Below are positions 33,735-43,093 of a DNA stretch of 64,000 bases, piece after piece. The stretch is from Tanypteryx hageni (taxonomy: Eukaryota > Arthropoda > Insecta > Odonata > Petaluridae), in NCBI GenBank assembly GCA_028673005.1, contig CM054118.1, positions 62,925,401 through 62,989,400 of the forward strand, written 5' to 3'. Position 1 is the first letter of the stretch. Each line of letters starts with the position of its first letter. The notes under the pieces are model-generated. The model worked only from the letters and a program-made list of their open reading frames with translations, was not told the DNA's origin and did no database searches. The position numbers and the translations under genes are program-made.

Positions 33735-36060
33735 CCACCGTTGCGGAATCGTAAGTTGAACGTGGCGACGGTTGCTAAAAAGGTCACCTTCACCGCTCGC
33801 CGGCCACGTGACGATCACGTAAGAGGCTAAAGTGGAACGCGAGAGAAGTTCTCTTTTAAATAATACGATTGTTTTCGGCTATATTATATGGAAAACGTTT
33901 TCTCTGGCGTGGATATATAGACCAGACGGCTCCGCAGGAGACGGGGGAGAGTAATTAAATCCATTCTGACAAACGCTCGATATTTTTACGAAATGTCTCC
34001 GCTGTCTAGGGAAGAAACAAGTGAAGGAAGAATTGCAGAGCAAATTACATGAGGGGCTTTTTTTCTCCGATTGCTATCTTTCCATTGGAATTAAGTATCG
34101 CAGATTTGATGTATTGTCGGTTACCTACATTTGTAGAAGCATGTACATTTTTAGCGATTGTTTCCCATTAGCTCCACAGCAGCTCCAGCTAATTTTTTAC
34201 CATGTTTACCTCTCATATAGCCCAATCTATTCTGAAAATTAGGTTTCTCCGGGTTGCAGGATTCCAGAGATATTGCGCCCATATGGACAGACAAACCGAA
34301 TACAAGAGCGATTTTTTTTAGATAAAAAAGCTCTAAAAAGAACCCTTATTTTACTCATTCAGATGTTTGTTTTTAATTCGCTGGAGAGAGAGGGCGTTGT
34401 CAATACATGAATTTTAATGTTTCATCCGCCTCGGAAAAAGAATCGACCCGATTCTAAAAACTGCGAAAATTTCGTTAAAATAAGAACCTTAATTCAACGA
34501 AGTATATATTTAAAATAATTTCTACATCCGGATGTGACGGGATATCGGCGTCGACCACGACGGTTTATCTTATCCGTGCAAAGCAAAATGTTTTACAACG
34601 GCGACGAGTATAATAAGAGCTATGACACGGTCAAAGACATACGAGCGGATGGGCTTTCCAGAATTCCCGACTCGGGTTCGGAAAATATTTTTTGACGTTG
34701 TTGAACTGCCGCGGAAGAAGGAGATTCCTCGTCCCGAAGGAGACGAGAGCCGGATCTCGTCTTCGTACTTCCGCGGTCACTAAAACCAGTTCAAGAGTCG
34801 TTTTGTTTCACTCACTTTCATCGCCAAGGAAAAGAGGTTCGGAGGAAAGGAATCAAACGATGCGAAAACAATTCAAGCGGTAACATCAAATCGGCGCTGC
34901 ATCCAGGAAAACTCAAATTTAACAATGGGCCCTTTGTAACTGCGCTATGAGCGACGCGAGCGATAGTTCAATGGAACGATGTTTAAATCTCAAACATCAC
35001 AGAGAACGACTAATTGTAAGTTATGTAACTAATAAATTATCGATATCACACAGTTAAATTAACATTGACTTCCCTTTAGGTGGATATCTAATTCAGACAC
35101 AATCGAAAGCAGTAAGTAAATGAGAGGGTTCCAATTGTCCTGAAAGGACTGAGAAAACGTTTCGATTGCAACGTTGCCGCCATTGTTGAAGATTCACCGG
35201 GAGTGGCTTCTTAAAATGGACATCTTTTTCTTAGAAAATATTATTGGTGTGGCTGTTTTGTATCCGTAACGTGCATCCGGTTTTCCGGGCCTTTTTTCTG
35301 GAGCTACCTAATTCATCAATCGGTTTCCAGCCGAAATTCGAGCTCGTTGTTTAATTTTTTGGAACAATCGAAGGCGTTAAAACTAAGGCACGTACACAAC
35401 AATTTATTACATCCATCCCACACCTGCATGATGTACCGCCGCCTTAAATGAGGCGTTCGGCAGGTGATGACGAAACCCGTCTCGCCACCATCTTGGAAAA
35501 GAGGTCCTCTATAAAAAGAGCGACTCCTTCCTTAATTGCTTCGATCGCATCGTTTTATCATCCCGTCGACCTACATAATCCGAAACCGTACAGATGAAAT
35601 ATACGCTCCCTCTAAAATCGAATTCGTCCGTCCTTAATTCACCCGATTAACCGGTACCTAACCCTATGACGTATCTTCTCCCCTAATGACTCAACCTACA
35701 AGGTGGACCGCCATCGAACCGAAGTCTTTCGAGTCCGCCTACGGCGCGAAATTTTCGTCTCGACGTGGGACAGAGTGCTTCCCACGAAAAACTCGCACCG
35801 CGAACGATCGTGACGTCAGGAGGAAAGGAGACGCGAAAAGCGCACTTCGCACGCAGCCCTGTCCATGCGATCGGAAAACAATTTTTGGCTTTTTTCCTAT
35901 GCCTCACGCGGGTGGGCAATGTCCGCGGTGGTGGCGGTGAGCAATGCACCAAATTATGGATAACGCTTACTTTTCACTTTCTTAAATACTAATGTAAGTG
36001 TAGGGAGAAAGTATTAAAAAAATTGACTGATATTTTGATATGTGCGTTTTAATATTCGAG
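33735..36060. other. No recognised gene; one imperfect palindrome
   Basis: 34709-34717 (CCGCGGAAG) and 34768-34776 (CTTCCGCGG) are inverted copies framing CTCGTC/GACGAG sub-repeats. 35690-35940 is CpG-rich with overlapping 75-90 codon frames and no recognisable protein motif. Confidence 0.4.
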
Positions 36061-36063
36061 AGC

Positions 36064-36122
36064 ATGCTCAGGTATCTCCAATAGCCATAACCTTGTTATC
36101 GGTATCGGAGATGCCTGAGGCA
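36064..36122. repeat. Short hairpin
   Basis: TGCTCAGGTATCTCC (36064-36078) is complementary to GGAGATGCCTGAGGCA (36107-36122) apart from a bulge and a mismatch. It lies next to the third Rep-A copy. Confidence 0.6.
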
Positions 36123-36352
36123 TCTTGAATTTTTTTCGGCCATAAGACGAGCTCGATAATTCTCTGTTAAATTAATGCACGTTCTAGATATTTCTTGAAT
36201 ATGAAAAAGTGGCAATTTGCGTTTGCAATTCTGTCTGTACTCAGTCCTATATTTGCGTCACTAGGAGCTAGAAGTTCAAAAGAATTTGACGAAATCTCGT
36301 ATTTACGTAGGGTATCATCCAGAATACAAGCGTTTTCAAAATAAACCATATC

Positions 36353-36554
36353 TCAATGGTGGGTAAAGTTCGTTCGAAGTCTTTCGCGGTGTTTCGTGGG
36401 CGCCACAACATCACCCCTGGTCGCCCTATATTAGGAGAACGATTCCAAAGCATCGACACTTCGACTTGAAGAGGCTGACAGGATCGTCAGCGAAACGTCG
36501 TCACCATACAGTTGACCTGCGCGGGATTACCCGGAAGAATGAAGCCATCAATGG
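36353..36554 (+). mobile_element. Small insertion with hammerhead-like motif
   Basis: This segment is absent from the other two Rep-A copies and is flanked by the direct repeat TCAATGG (36353-36359 and 36548-36554), so it is an insertion with a 7-bp target duplication. It is about 190 bp, GC-richer than its host repeat, non-coding, and holds a hammerhead-like core near its middle. A short element with such a core could be a fragment of a Penelope-like element or a non-autonomous retroelement of the retrozyme kind; the class is inferred. Confidence 0.55.
36461..36505 (+). ncRNA. Hammerhead-like motif in small insertion
   Basis: TTGAAGA (36466-36472; C3 of the usual CTGAAGA is T), one unpaired G, stem GCTGAC/GTCAGC (36474-36479 with 36486-36491), GAAA (36492-36495), CG as a 2-bp stem III with A-U, and C at 36499 as the expected cleavage position. 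Stem I pairs GAC (36463-36465) with GTC (36500-36502). The T for C at the first core position would be expected to impair catalysis. Confidence 0.4.
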
Positions 36555-36680
36555 AGGGTAGTATATTATTGTAGATTTTCATGGAATTTCTACTTGCCCA
36601 AAAATAGCTGCAAGGATTTTGTTTAAAATTGATCCGTGTCGGGTCGCATGAACAGTTGCAGCTTCCTAGTCGATCCGCAT

Positions 36681-36954
36681 TAAAAGATGGAAATGCTTCG
36701 GTGGGCCACGTTAGGGTTCATATCGGGAGTTTTTTTTAGATAATGCGAAGGTTCCTATTAGTGAAAATCAATAATGAATAATATATTAGTCCTATAACAT
36801 CACTGGAAAAGGTTTTCCGGCCATAATTTTAAGCAGCAAATATGAAATTATCTGTATTGTATGCAACATTTCGCTTTCATAATGGCATCTCGGGCCGCAT
36901 AAAATGTTCTCGCGGGGCACGTCAGGCCCGCGGGAAGTAGTTTGCCCACCCCTG
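36681..36954. mobile_element. hAT-like MITE, family A copy 2
   Basis: The right end's complement starts CAGGGGTGGGCAAACTAC, a typical hAT terminus. The left end (GATGGAAATGCTTCGGTGGG) corresponds to the left end at 1317. The interior matches 1475-1590. It is about 274 bp and directly follows the Rep-A copy. The left boundary is approximate. Confidence 0.6.
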
Positions 36955-37110
36955 CCATAAACAATACTACGGAATCCTCATGTCTCAAAGATGAACTATA
37001 AAGCGTATAGTGGCATTATGGTGTATCAAGTTTTACGCAAAGCTATCGCCAACTGTCTATCGAATAGTGTTCCGAAAGGTGTGCCTTTTACTTTTCGGTA
37101 GGTTTTTGGC

Positions 37111-37440
37111 TCACCCTATCAAATCTGTCCCCTTCAGGGCCATTGTTTTAATCTGCTCATATAAATTCCCTTCCTTTAATACAACCAGTATTCCTTTTCT
37201 CTTCCTACCCTTTTGTTTCTTTCCTAGCATCCTCCCTTATATGACTAATTTCGTAAGACCTTCGCCTCTCCAAATTTGACCCACATTTTTTTGTATCTCC
37301 CATATTACTCTAAACGAGCTCCTCTCTTCCCCTACTGCGTTTAAAATTTCATTTGTTTTTCTGTCACTTCTAATTTTCTTCAATCTACGCCATACCCACG
37401 TCTTTAACGCCTCTGCTCTCTTCTTTTCTCATAGTCCATG
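37111..37440 (-). pseudogene. LINE reverse-transcriptase C-terminal fragment
   Basis: Reading the minus strand gives an almost continuous frame with ALKTWVWRRLKKIRSDRKTN, then a EILNAVGEERSSF-like segment, IWRGEGLTKLVI, GKKQKGRKRKGILVVLKEGN and LYEQIKTMALKGTD. This order (W-R-R-L, T-N-E, GEERS, H/W-x-x-R-x-x-G-L, a K/R-G-R-rich stretch, then L..G..Y.Q.K..A) is the conserved region after the catalytic core in RTE/CR1-like endonuclease-reverse transcriptases of insects. In-frame stops occur after LVI and before EKKRAEA, so it is a pseudogene fragment. No upstream reverse-transcriptase core or endonuclease remains. Confidence 0.7.
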
Positions 37441-37966
37441 TCTCATACCCGTGTAATTCTACACTTCACATCAAATTTTTCACTGGCCTCTTTTAAGGCT
37501 GGTTTCCAAAGGAAACATATCCTTATGAAATGGTCCTGTCTGTGGGTGTCCCCTACTAACAACTTTTGCACCAATGGACCGATTGCCATGAAATTTGGTA
37601 TGAGGCTCGTGCAGCCAGGGCCCACCTCCGGGCTATGTTTTATTTGGCGAAGATTTAAGTCCCGTTTTTTCCCTATTAGGAAGTCTCAAATCTATCGCGC
37701 AGAGATGTTTTCTTTAATACTTTAAAATAACTTAAAATTGTGATATCGGCGCAAGGTTTGTACTGTTCTAAGGGGAAAAGAACGTAGATTCTAATTCTTA
37801 TCACCGAATTTGATAATTGATCGTATTTTCTTGAATTTCTACTAAAACAGTTTTAAATCGCATTTTATCGGATTGTTGCCATGGAGACGATTATTACCGA
37901 ACTCGGTCTGAACATAGACGAGTGAACAAATGGGTTATTATTAACTTTTATATTAACTTCGCTTTA
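37441..37966. other. Unassigned, possibly repeat-derived
   Basis: A phrase near 37556-37610 (ACCAATGGACCGATTGCCAT followed by GAAATTTGGTATGAG) resembles the 5' part of many animal Helitrons and the comparable stretch at 43295-43330, but I see no termini here. Confidence 0.3.
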
Positions 37967-37982
37967 TATGTGTGTGTGTGTA

Positions 37983-38046
<64 letters not shown>
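37967..38046. repeat. (TG)n(TA)n microsatellite
   Basis: TG units to about 37990, then about 28 TA units, ending at a hammerhead-bearing segment. Confidence 0.95.
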
Positions 38047-38049
<3 letters not shown>

Positions 38050-38232
38050 TTACTCTATCGCTGAAGAAGGGCATAGGCCCGATAAGCTTGCGTGTTTTCT
38101 TTGTTCGTGGGTTTAACGTGTCTCTTCGACGCCCCCAGCAGCCTGGCAACTTGGTCCCCGACTTGGTAAGTGTCCGCTGGGCTTCCTTCAACACCTTGTT
38201 GCCACCCTCATCACTACCTTTTCATTTCCTGA

Positions 38233-38236
<4 letters not shown>
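38047..38236 (+). mobile_element. Segment between TA tracts, hammerhead-like
   Basis: About 190 bp of GC-balanced sequence lies between two TA microsatellites (37991-38046 and 38237-38276), consistent with an insertion into a TA tract. It carries a hammerhead-like core at its 5' side. Its length is close to that of the insertion in Rep-A at 36353-36554, but the two do not match outside the core motif. No coding potential. Confidence 0.4.
38057..38095 (+). ncRNA. Hammerhead-like motif, decayed
   Basis: CTGAAGA (38061-38067), one unpaired A, stem GGGC/GCCC (38069-38072 with 38077-38080, loop ATAG), then GATA in place of GAAA (38081-38084), AGCTT able to form a short stem III, and G at the expected cleavage position. 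Two core positions therefore differ from consensus. Confidence 0.35.
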
Positions 38237-38279
<43 letters not shown>

Positions 38280-39292
38280 CAGGGGCGCACCCAAGGGGGG
38301 GGGGGCTGACGGGCTTTAGCCCCCCCCCCCAAAATCAACGTTCATGCTAGGGCTTTAGTATTAACCAGAAAGGCTGTACTATTTGTAAGTAAATCTGCTG
38401 GTTTTTCGTAAGATTTCTAATAATATTCTCGAGAAATTCTTCACAATGTCGATCATTAAGGAAATGTTGTCATCGGTAAATTTCAGCCGTTTTCCTATGC
38501 AGCTTGCCGAAGTAAGACTTCTTTTCATTTTTTTTGCATCCATTTTTCTAACTTCATTATAGTTGTTCCCTACACCAACGATATAGTAACAAGAAGGCAA
38601 CCCGCATTGAAGAAAGTGGTCATTTCAGCCTTCTTGTGTCCTCCATGTGAAGGATAAAGGCAAGTGACCCTGGATCCCTAATAGATTCCAGATGGAGAGA
38701 ACACATGCGAACGACGCAAAGAGGAAATTCGAGGAAAGGTTTTTCTAAGAACGTTAAAGCTCATTTTGAGAAAGGAACGCATTTTTGAGCGTCAGTTTCA
38801 CATTATCTCTCCTCAAAGCAACTGCATTAGTGAGTGTGTCTGTTTTGTGTATTCTGAGTGCAAGATAATTCGTTAGAAATCATAAAAATTGACAATAAGT
38901 TACCTTTATAATAAAACGTCAAGTTACCGGTTATGCTCACCATATCCTGTTGCTTCCGGATAGTTTTCTTATTTGAGGAGTGAAATCTTAATTTCGGAAC
39001 GTTTGTTACCATAAGTTTCGAGTGTTTCATCTTATTATCCTTATTTTCATGAAGTTTCAACGGCGACGAATTTACAGCATTATTAATTATTTCACAAAAT
39101 GGAATGTTTCCTATTTTTATGTTACTAGTGAATAGAATCGCATTTCTTTTCTTTAATGAATATCCCCTATTCTCTATCCGAAAATCGCTACGTTTTTATC
39201 TCAAATTAAAACGTAAAGTATTAGATATGTTCGGTGGGATATATTTTGTTATGGTTGAGCCCCCCCAAGAGAAAATCCTGGGTGCGCCCCTG
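38280..39292. mobile_element. hAT-like non-autonomous element, 1013 bp
   Basis: It starts CAGGGGCGCACCCAAGGGGG and its complementary end starts CAGGGGCGCACCCAGGATTT, so 14 terminal bases are identical, followed by G/C runs in both ends. It is inserted in TA/TG microsatellite DNA. Flanks ATATAAAT and ATATGTGT share their first four bases, so the target duplication is blurred by the microsatellite. The interior is AT-rich with no transposase. Confidence 0.7.
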
Positions 39293-39295
39293 ATA

Positions 39296-39329
<34 letters not shown>

Positions 39330-39330
39330 G
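39293..39330. repeat. (TG)n(TA)n microsatellite
   Basis: Short continuation of the TA/TG tract on the far side of the hAT-like element. Confidence 0.9.
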
Positions 39331-40106
39331 TTTGGACCCTATCTAATCTGAAAAAAATTCAAAGCTGCTTGCGCGGTGGTTCGAACCACCTCAACTCACA
39401 ATAGCGTAAAACAAGTGATTTAATTTTTATTTTTCTTGAGAACTTTTTATCTTTATTCATTTAAGACTTCTAAGAACTGTTTTCCTACGAGTTTCATTAA
39501 GAATTACGTCTGGAAAATCATGGTACATATAAGCTTTTGATGAAGTTTATTATTATTATTAAATTCTTAACGCTCCTCTTATAATATTGCCTTATACATG
39601 CATTTTATTATTATTACATTATAATCACATTCGTATTACAATACCATTAATAATCATTAATGCGATCTTCTAGGAATAGTTCACATTGAAAATTCATTTG
39701 AACACTACTTTAGATGACTATATATGTTTATGTAGTTTGTGCTATGAACATAATGTTATTCTTTGGAACTGTTCACTTGGCTTATTTTTTACTTTGGATG
39801 AAATCTTTTCTAATTATAGACCTTTAAGACCAGTTGTTCTTTCATTTTTCTAAAAGCCCTCACATATCATATTCCTTTTTTCCAGTACTTAAGATAGGTG
39901 ATACTGTTGTAATGGATGTTAATTTGAACAAATTTAAATAAAACATTTTAAAGTGTTGTGTTGTAGCTTAGCAATTCTTCAGGTAACTATACTTATACAG
40001 TGGTTTTATATGGATGGTTGATGTGATGTTAGGAAAAGAACAATTTATTATTTTTGTCATTTAAGTTAGGTTAAAAAAGGGAAATGGAGACTACGGTGTA
40101 CAGATT
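39331..40106. other. AT-rich DNA, no recognised feature
   Basis: Strongly AT-rich. A GGTTCGAACC palindrome at about 39380 is not part of a tRNA. Confidence 0.5.
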
Positions 40107-40529
40107 GGAATTAAAATTTAAAACTCCTTAACCGTAAATTTACCCAGAGGGCACTCACACGTCAATAAGAAATAAGGAAAATTAAAATTATACTTACAAG
40201 TTTGCAGGACGATGATGGCCTACAGGGACCTGTTGTCAAAAACTAGCCTAAAAAAAGAAAAAGAAAACACACACGCACAAGCACTCTGGAAATCTCTAGA
40301 TACGTATTTCGGGAGCTATGCTCCCATCTTCAGTAGCTGAAGTCGTATGCAGTGCTTGTGCGTGTGTGTTTTCTTTTTCTTTTTTTAGGCTAGTTTTTGA
40401 CAACAGGTCCCTGTAGGCCATCATCGTCCTGCAAACTTGTAAGTATAATTTTAATTTTCCTTATTTCTTATTGACGTGTGAGTGCCCTCTGGGTAAATTT
40501 ACGGTTAAGGAGTTTTAAATTTTAATTCC
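40107..40529. repeat. Perfect 179-bp inverted repeat with 65-bp spacer
   Basis: 40107-40285 is the exact reverse complement of 40351-40529; reading both arms base by base I find no mismatch. The spacer is 40286-40350. Arms begin GGAATTAAAATTTAAAACTC on the outside and end at the spacer with CACGCACAAGCACT. RNA from either strand would fold into a near-complete duplex with a structured loop. The identity implies recent formation or continuing gene conversion. Arms with no match elsewhere in the window and a hammerhead-like loop suggest a Penelope-like or foldback element. Confidence 0.9.
40294..40336 (-). ncRNA. Hammerhead-like motif in palindrome spacer
   Basis: Minus strand: CTA (40334-40336), CTGAAGA (40327-40333), one unpaired U (40326), stem GGGAGC/GCTCCC (40320-40325 with 40311-40316, loop ATA), GAAA (40307-40310), self-complementary TACGTA (40301-40306), TC (40299-40300), then TAG, which pairs with CTA as a 3-bp stem I. 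All core positions of a type I hammerhead (CUGANGA, GAAA, UH) are present. The departures are the extra base between CUGAAGA and stem II and the short stems. C at 40299 (complement of G) would be the cleavage position. Confidence 0.5.
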
Positions 40530-41495
40530 ATTTAAGTTAGGTGACTAAAATATGAAATATTCAACAATTTCACTCCTACTAGTATCTGAAGCTGAATTAC
40601 TCTGAACTAGCAGTATATTTTCGTTAATTTTAAGCAATATGAATTTTTAAGTCAGTATTTTCATTAATGAAACAAAAGATACTATCAAACTTCTTACTAC
40701 TTATATACCAAACATTCTTACGTTTGTCACTGAGTTCTCTACTTCAGTCTTCCATTCTCACAACTGTAAAAAGATTCAAGTTTAAATAGAGAGACCCACA
40801 CATCACTCAAGAGCTGGTAGACACTTTTGCAGATTTTTACGCCCATGCAAGCAGAAATGTTATCATAATTATATTACAGAGTTTATTCATCTTCAAGTAT
40901 TAACTATATAAAAGCTGATTATAAAAATTCATTTTTATATCTTCACTTGTTTTCTTTTCCGCTCGACTACTCTTCAACAATGGACCCAGACATATTAGCG
41001 TATAAACAGTAACATTTATTATACTCGTTTATTTAAAAAAAAATACATGCAAAATATGTCAGAAAGAGATTTCGGCATTTTTTTAGTATTTTGAACCTGA
41101 TAATGCTCTATTAATTTGCTTTCCAATTTTTCTCTATCACTGATAAACTATGAACTACAAGTGGTATTTATGGTATGAGAATTTCTTGGAATGACTAGCA
41201 CATACTGAAACATTTACTGTCAATAGAAGTAATCAATTCGGGACGTCAACTTTGGAAAACCAGCCTGTATTAGTCTTGGTTTGGACTTCTTGTTTACATC
41301 TTTACTCAGACTTTTATCAAAAATTCGTCGTTTCATAAGCGCCTCCTTTGCTCTTGCTATCTAATTTGTACTTCTTCCATCCTGAGTCAGAATAATATCT
41401 AAATAAGAAAAACATTACACTTGTTCCAGTCCTTCGCCATCCAACTTTTACCTACCAGTTACCAGAGGCATTGCTGCATGAACTAAAAGCGTACT
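40530..41495. other. AT-rich DNA, no recognised feature
   Basis: No repeat or coding signal seen. Confidence 0.5.
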
Positions 41496-41514
41496 GATAT
41501 GAGAAAGTTTGTGC
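41496..41514 (+). repeat. 19-bp exact match to 17065-17083
   Basis: Second occurrence of GATATGAGAAAGTTTGTGC. The surrounding 60-codon frames at the two sites begin alike (M-R-K-F-V) and then diverge. Confidence 0.4.
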
Positions 41515-41984
41515 AGTGTTTGCTGCGCCGATTTCTTACGTATAATGATTATGCCTCAGTCAAATCCAATCCCGAAAAAGGTTTGTCCCCGTGTCGTCAT
41601 TTGACACAACATAGTGACAGTGACGAATATAGACGATTTGTTTTTTCATCTTTAATTACATTATCCCCGCCAGTTATAAGCTGAAATGTTAGTTTTGGAT
41701 TGTTTTTTTTTGTGCTAACAAAAGACTCGACCTCTATACCGAGGTTGGTATTTCAGGGAAACTAAATTGGATTAGTGGATGATCTTCGCGAGTAACGTGC
41801 GCGGACTTACATTTCAATTACAACTGACACAAAAGCCTTTCAAAATTTCTCCGATTGAAACAATGGTCCCGTAACTAGAAGGGCATCGCGTGACCTATGA
41901 GATCACAGGACCGATGCCGACGGGAGCGCGTGCTCCCGTTAAGGCCACGGGGGCGACGAGAGGCGACAGCGACTGCAGCAGCCA

Positions 41985-42440
41985 GAGGGAGGGAGTGATG
42001 GGGGTGGGATGAGGGAGTGGAGGGAGAGGGGGAGGAGGGAGTGGAGGGGGAGGGGAAGGAGGGAGTGGAGGGAGAGGGGAAGGAGGAAGTGGAGGGGGAG
42101 AGGAGGAAGTGAAGGGGGAGGGGAAGGAGGGATGCGGAGTACGGCAAGGGGCGCCCCACACGGGTTAAGAGGGGTTCAACACGCGCTCGAAATAAAAAAA
42201 TGACGAACGCGTATAATTCACCGACGGCGAGCAAATATGATGGTAGTGGATTGGTTGGGAACCGGCGCACGCGAAAACAACGAGATCGGGGGGAGGGAGG
42301 AAGAAGTGGGAGGCAGGAATGGGGGTGGGGGGAGGGAGGAAGGGGGAGGGAAGGAGGGGGAAGGGAAGGAGGGGGGAAGGAGGAAGGGGAGGGAGGAAGG
42401 GGGCAGGGTGGGGGAAGGGAGCATCGGCTATTAAACAAGG
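41985..42440. repeat. Polypurine tract in two blocks
   Basis: 41985-42135 has imperfect GGGAGTGGAGGGAGAGGGGG-type units of 13 to about 30 bp; 42285-42420 is GGGAGGAAGGGGGAGGGAAG-type. A mixed CpG-rich 150-bp segment separates them. Long proline/serine-rich minus frames are compositional. Confidence 0.8.
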
Positions 42441-43093
42441 AAGGAGCCAAGATACGCTGGAGGCGATGGGAGTATGCGATTTAGAAAAGCCGGTCACGGC
42501 GGCGATGCAGGCATCGGAGGAAATGGTATTATTCACTGCTTGCTGTAGGGGAAGGCATGATTCATAGAGAGGAAGAAAGAGGGGAGAGATAGGGAGTCAT
42601 GGGGAGATGGAAGAGTAGAGGCGGGGGCGAGGGAAGGTAGGTGAGCGAGGGGACGCAACAGCCTACGGGAGAAAGCGGCTGGAATTCCACAATACGTGGA
42701 AGTGAACCACACGGATACTAGGACGGATTGCCTGAATGGCCCGTTTTAAAAAGTCGCAATCTAAGGCGATCGTTTCAAGCCCTATCTCGAGAGGATCGCA
42801 TCGAGGGGATGGCGTGAAAAATTGAGGATAAAAATAGGACCACGGTTTCGAGGGCCATAAAAAATATCATAAAAGTATGATAAAAAAAGCATATTGTGTC
42901 GTAAAGTTTAGCGGGGGTGTTCGTCGGGATAATGTGTCATTGCAAGGGTCATCTTACCGTCTTCCTGCGCGCAAAAATCGGCCATGTCGACGCTATCGGT
43001 GGAATAACGGTCGGAAACGTTTAGGAAGCTTTCGCCTCCCAGGAAAAAAAAACTTTCTCGGTCATCCTGGTAAAATTAAATGACGTCCAAGGG
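42441..43093. other. No recognised feature
   Basis: Purine-rich remnants to about 42650, then plain sequence. Confidence 0.45.

Larger units (their letters stand above)
36140..36645 (+). repeat. Rep-A interspersed repeat, copy 3 (interrupted)
   Basis: Carries the 25-bp block shared with 7151-7175, then TTTGCAATTCTGTCTGTAC, AATCTCGTATTTACGTAGGG, and after an insertion TAGTATATTATTGTAGATTTT, GCCCAAAAATAGCTGCAAGG. Compared with copies 1 and 2 it has about 195 extra bases at 36353-36547. It is the most complete copy at its 5' side. Confidence 0.65.

Noticed and set aside
35155..35210. CGAAACG with a GCAACGTTGC palindrome on the minus strand
   Set aside because: The expected CTGANGA box is absent and stem pairing is poor.
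39365..39400. GGTTCGAACC resembling a tRNA T arm
   Set aside because: It is a simple palindrome; no A box, D arm or acceptor stem can be drawn around it.
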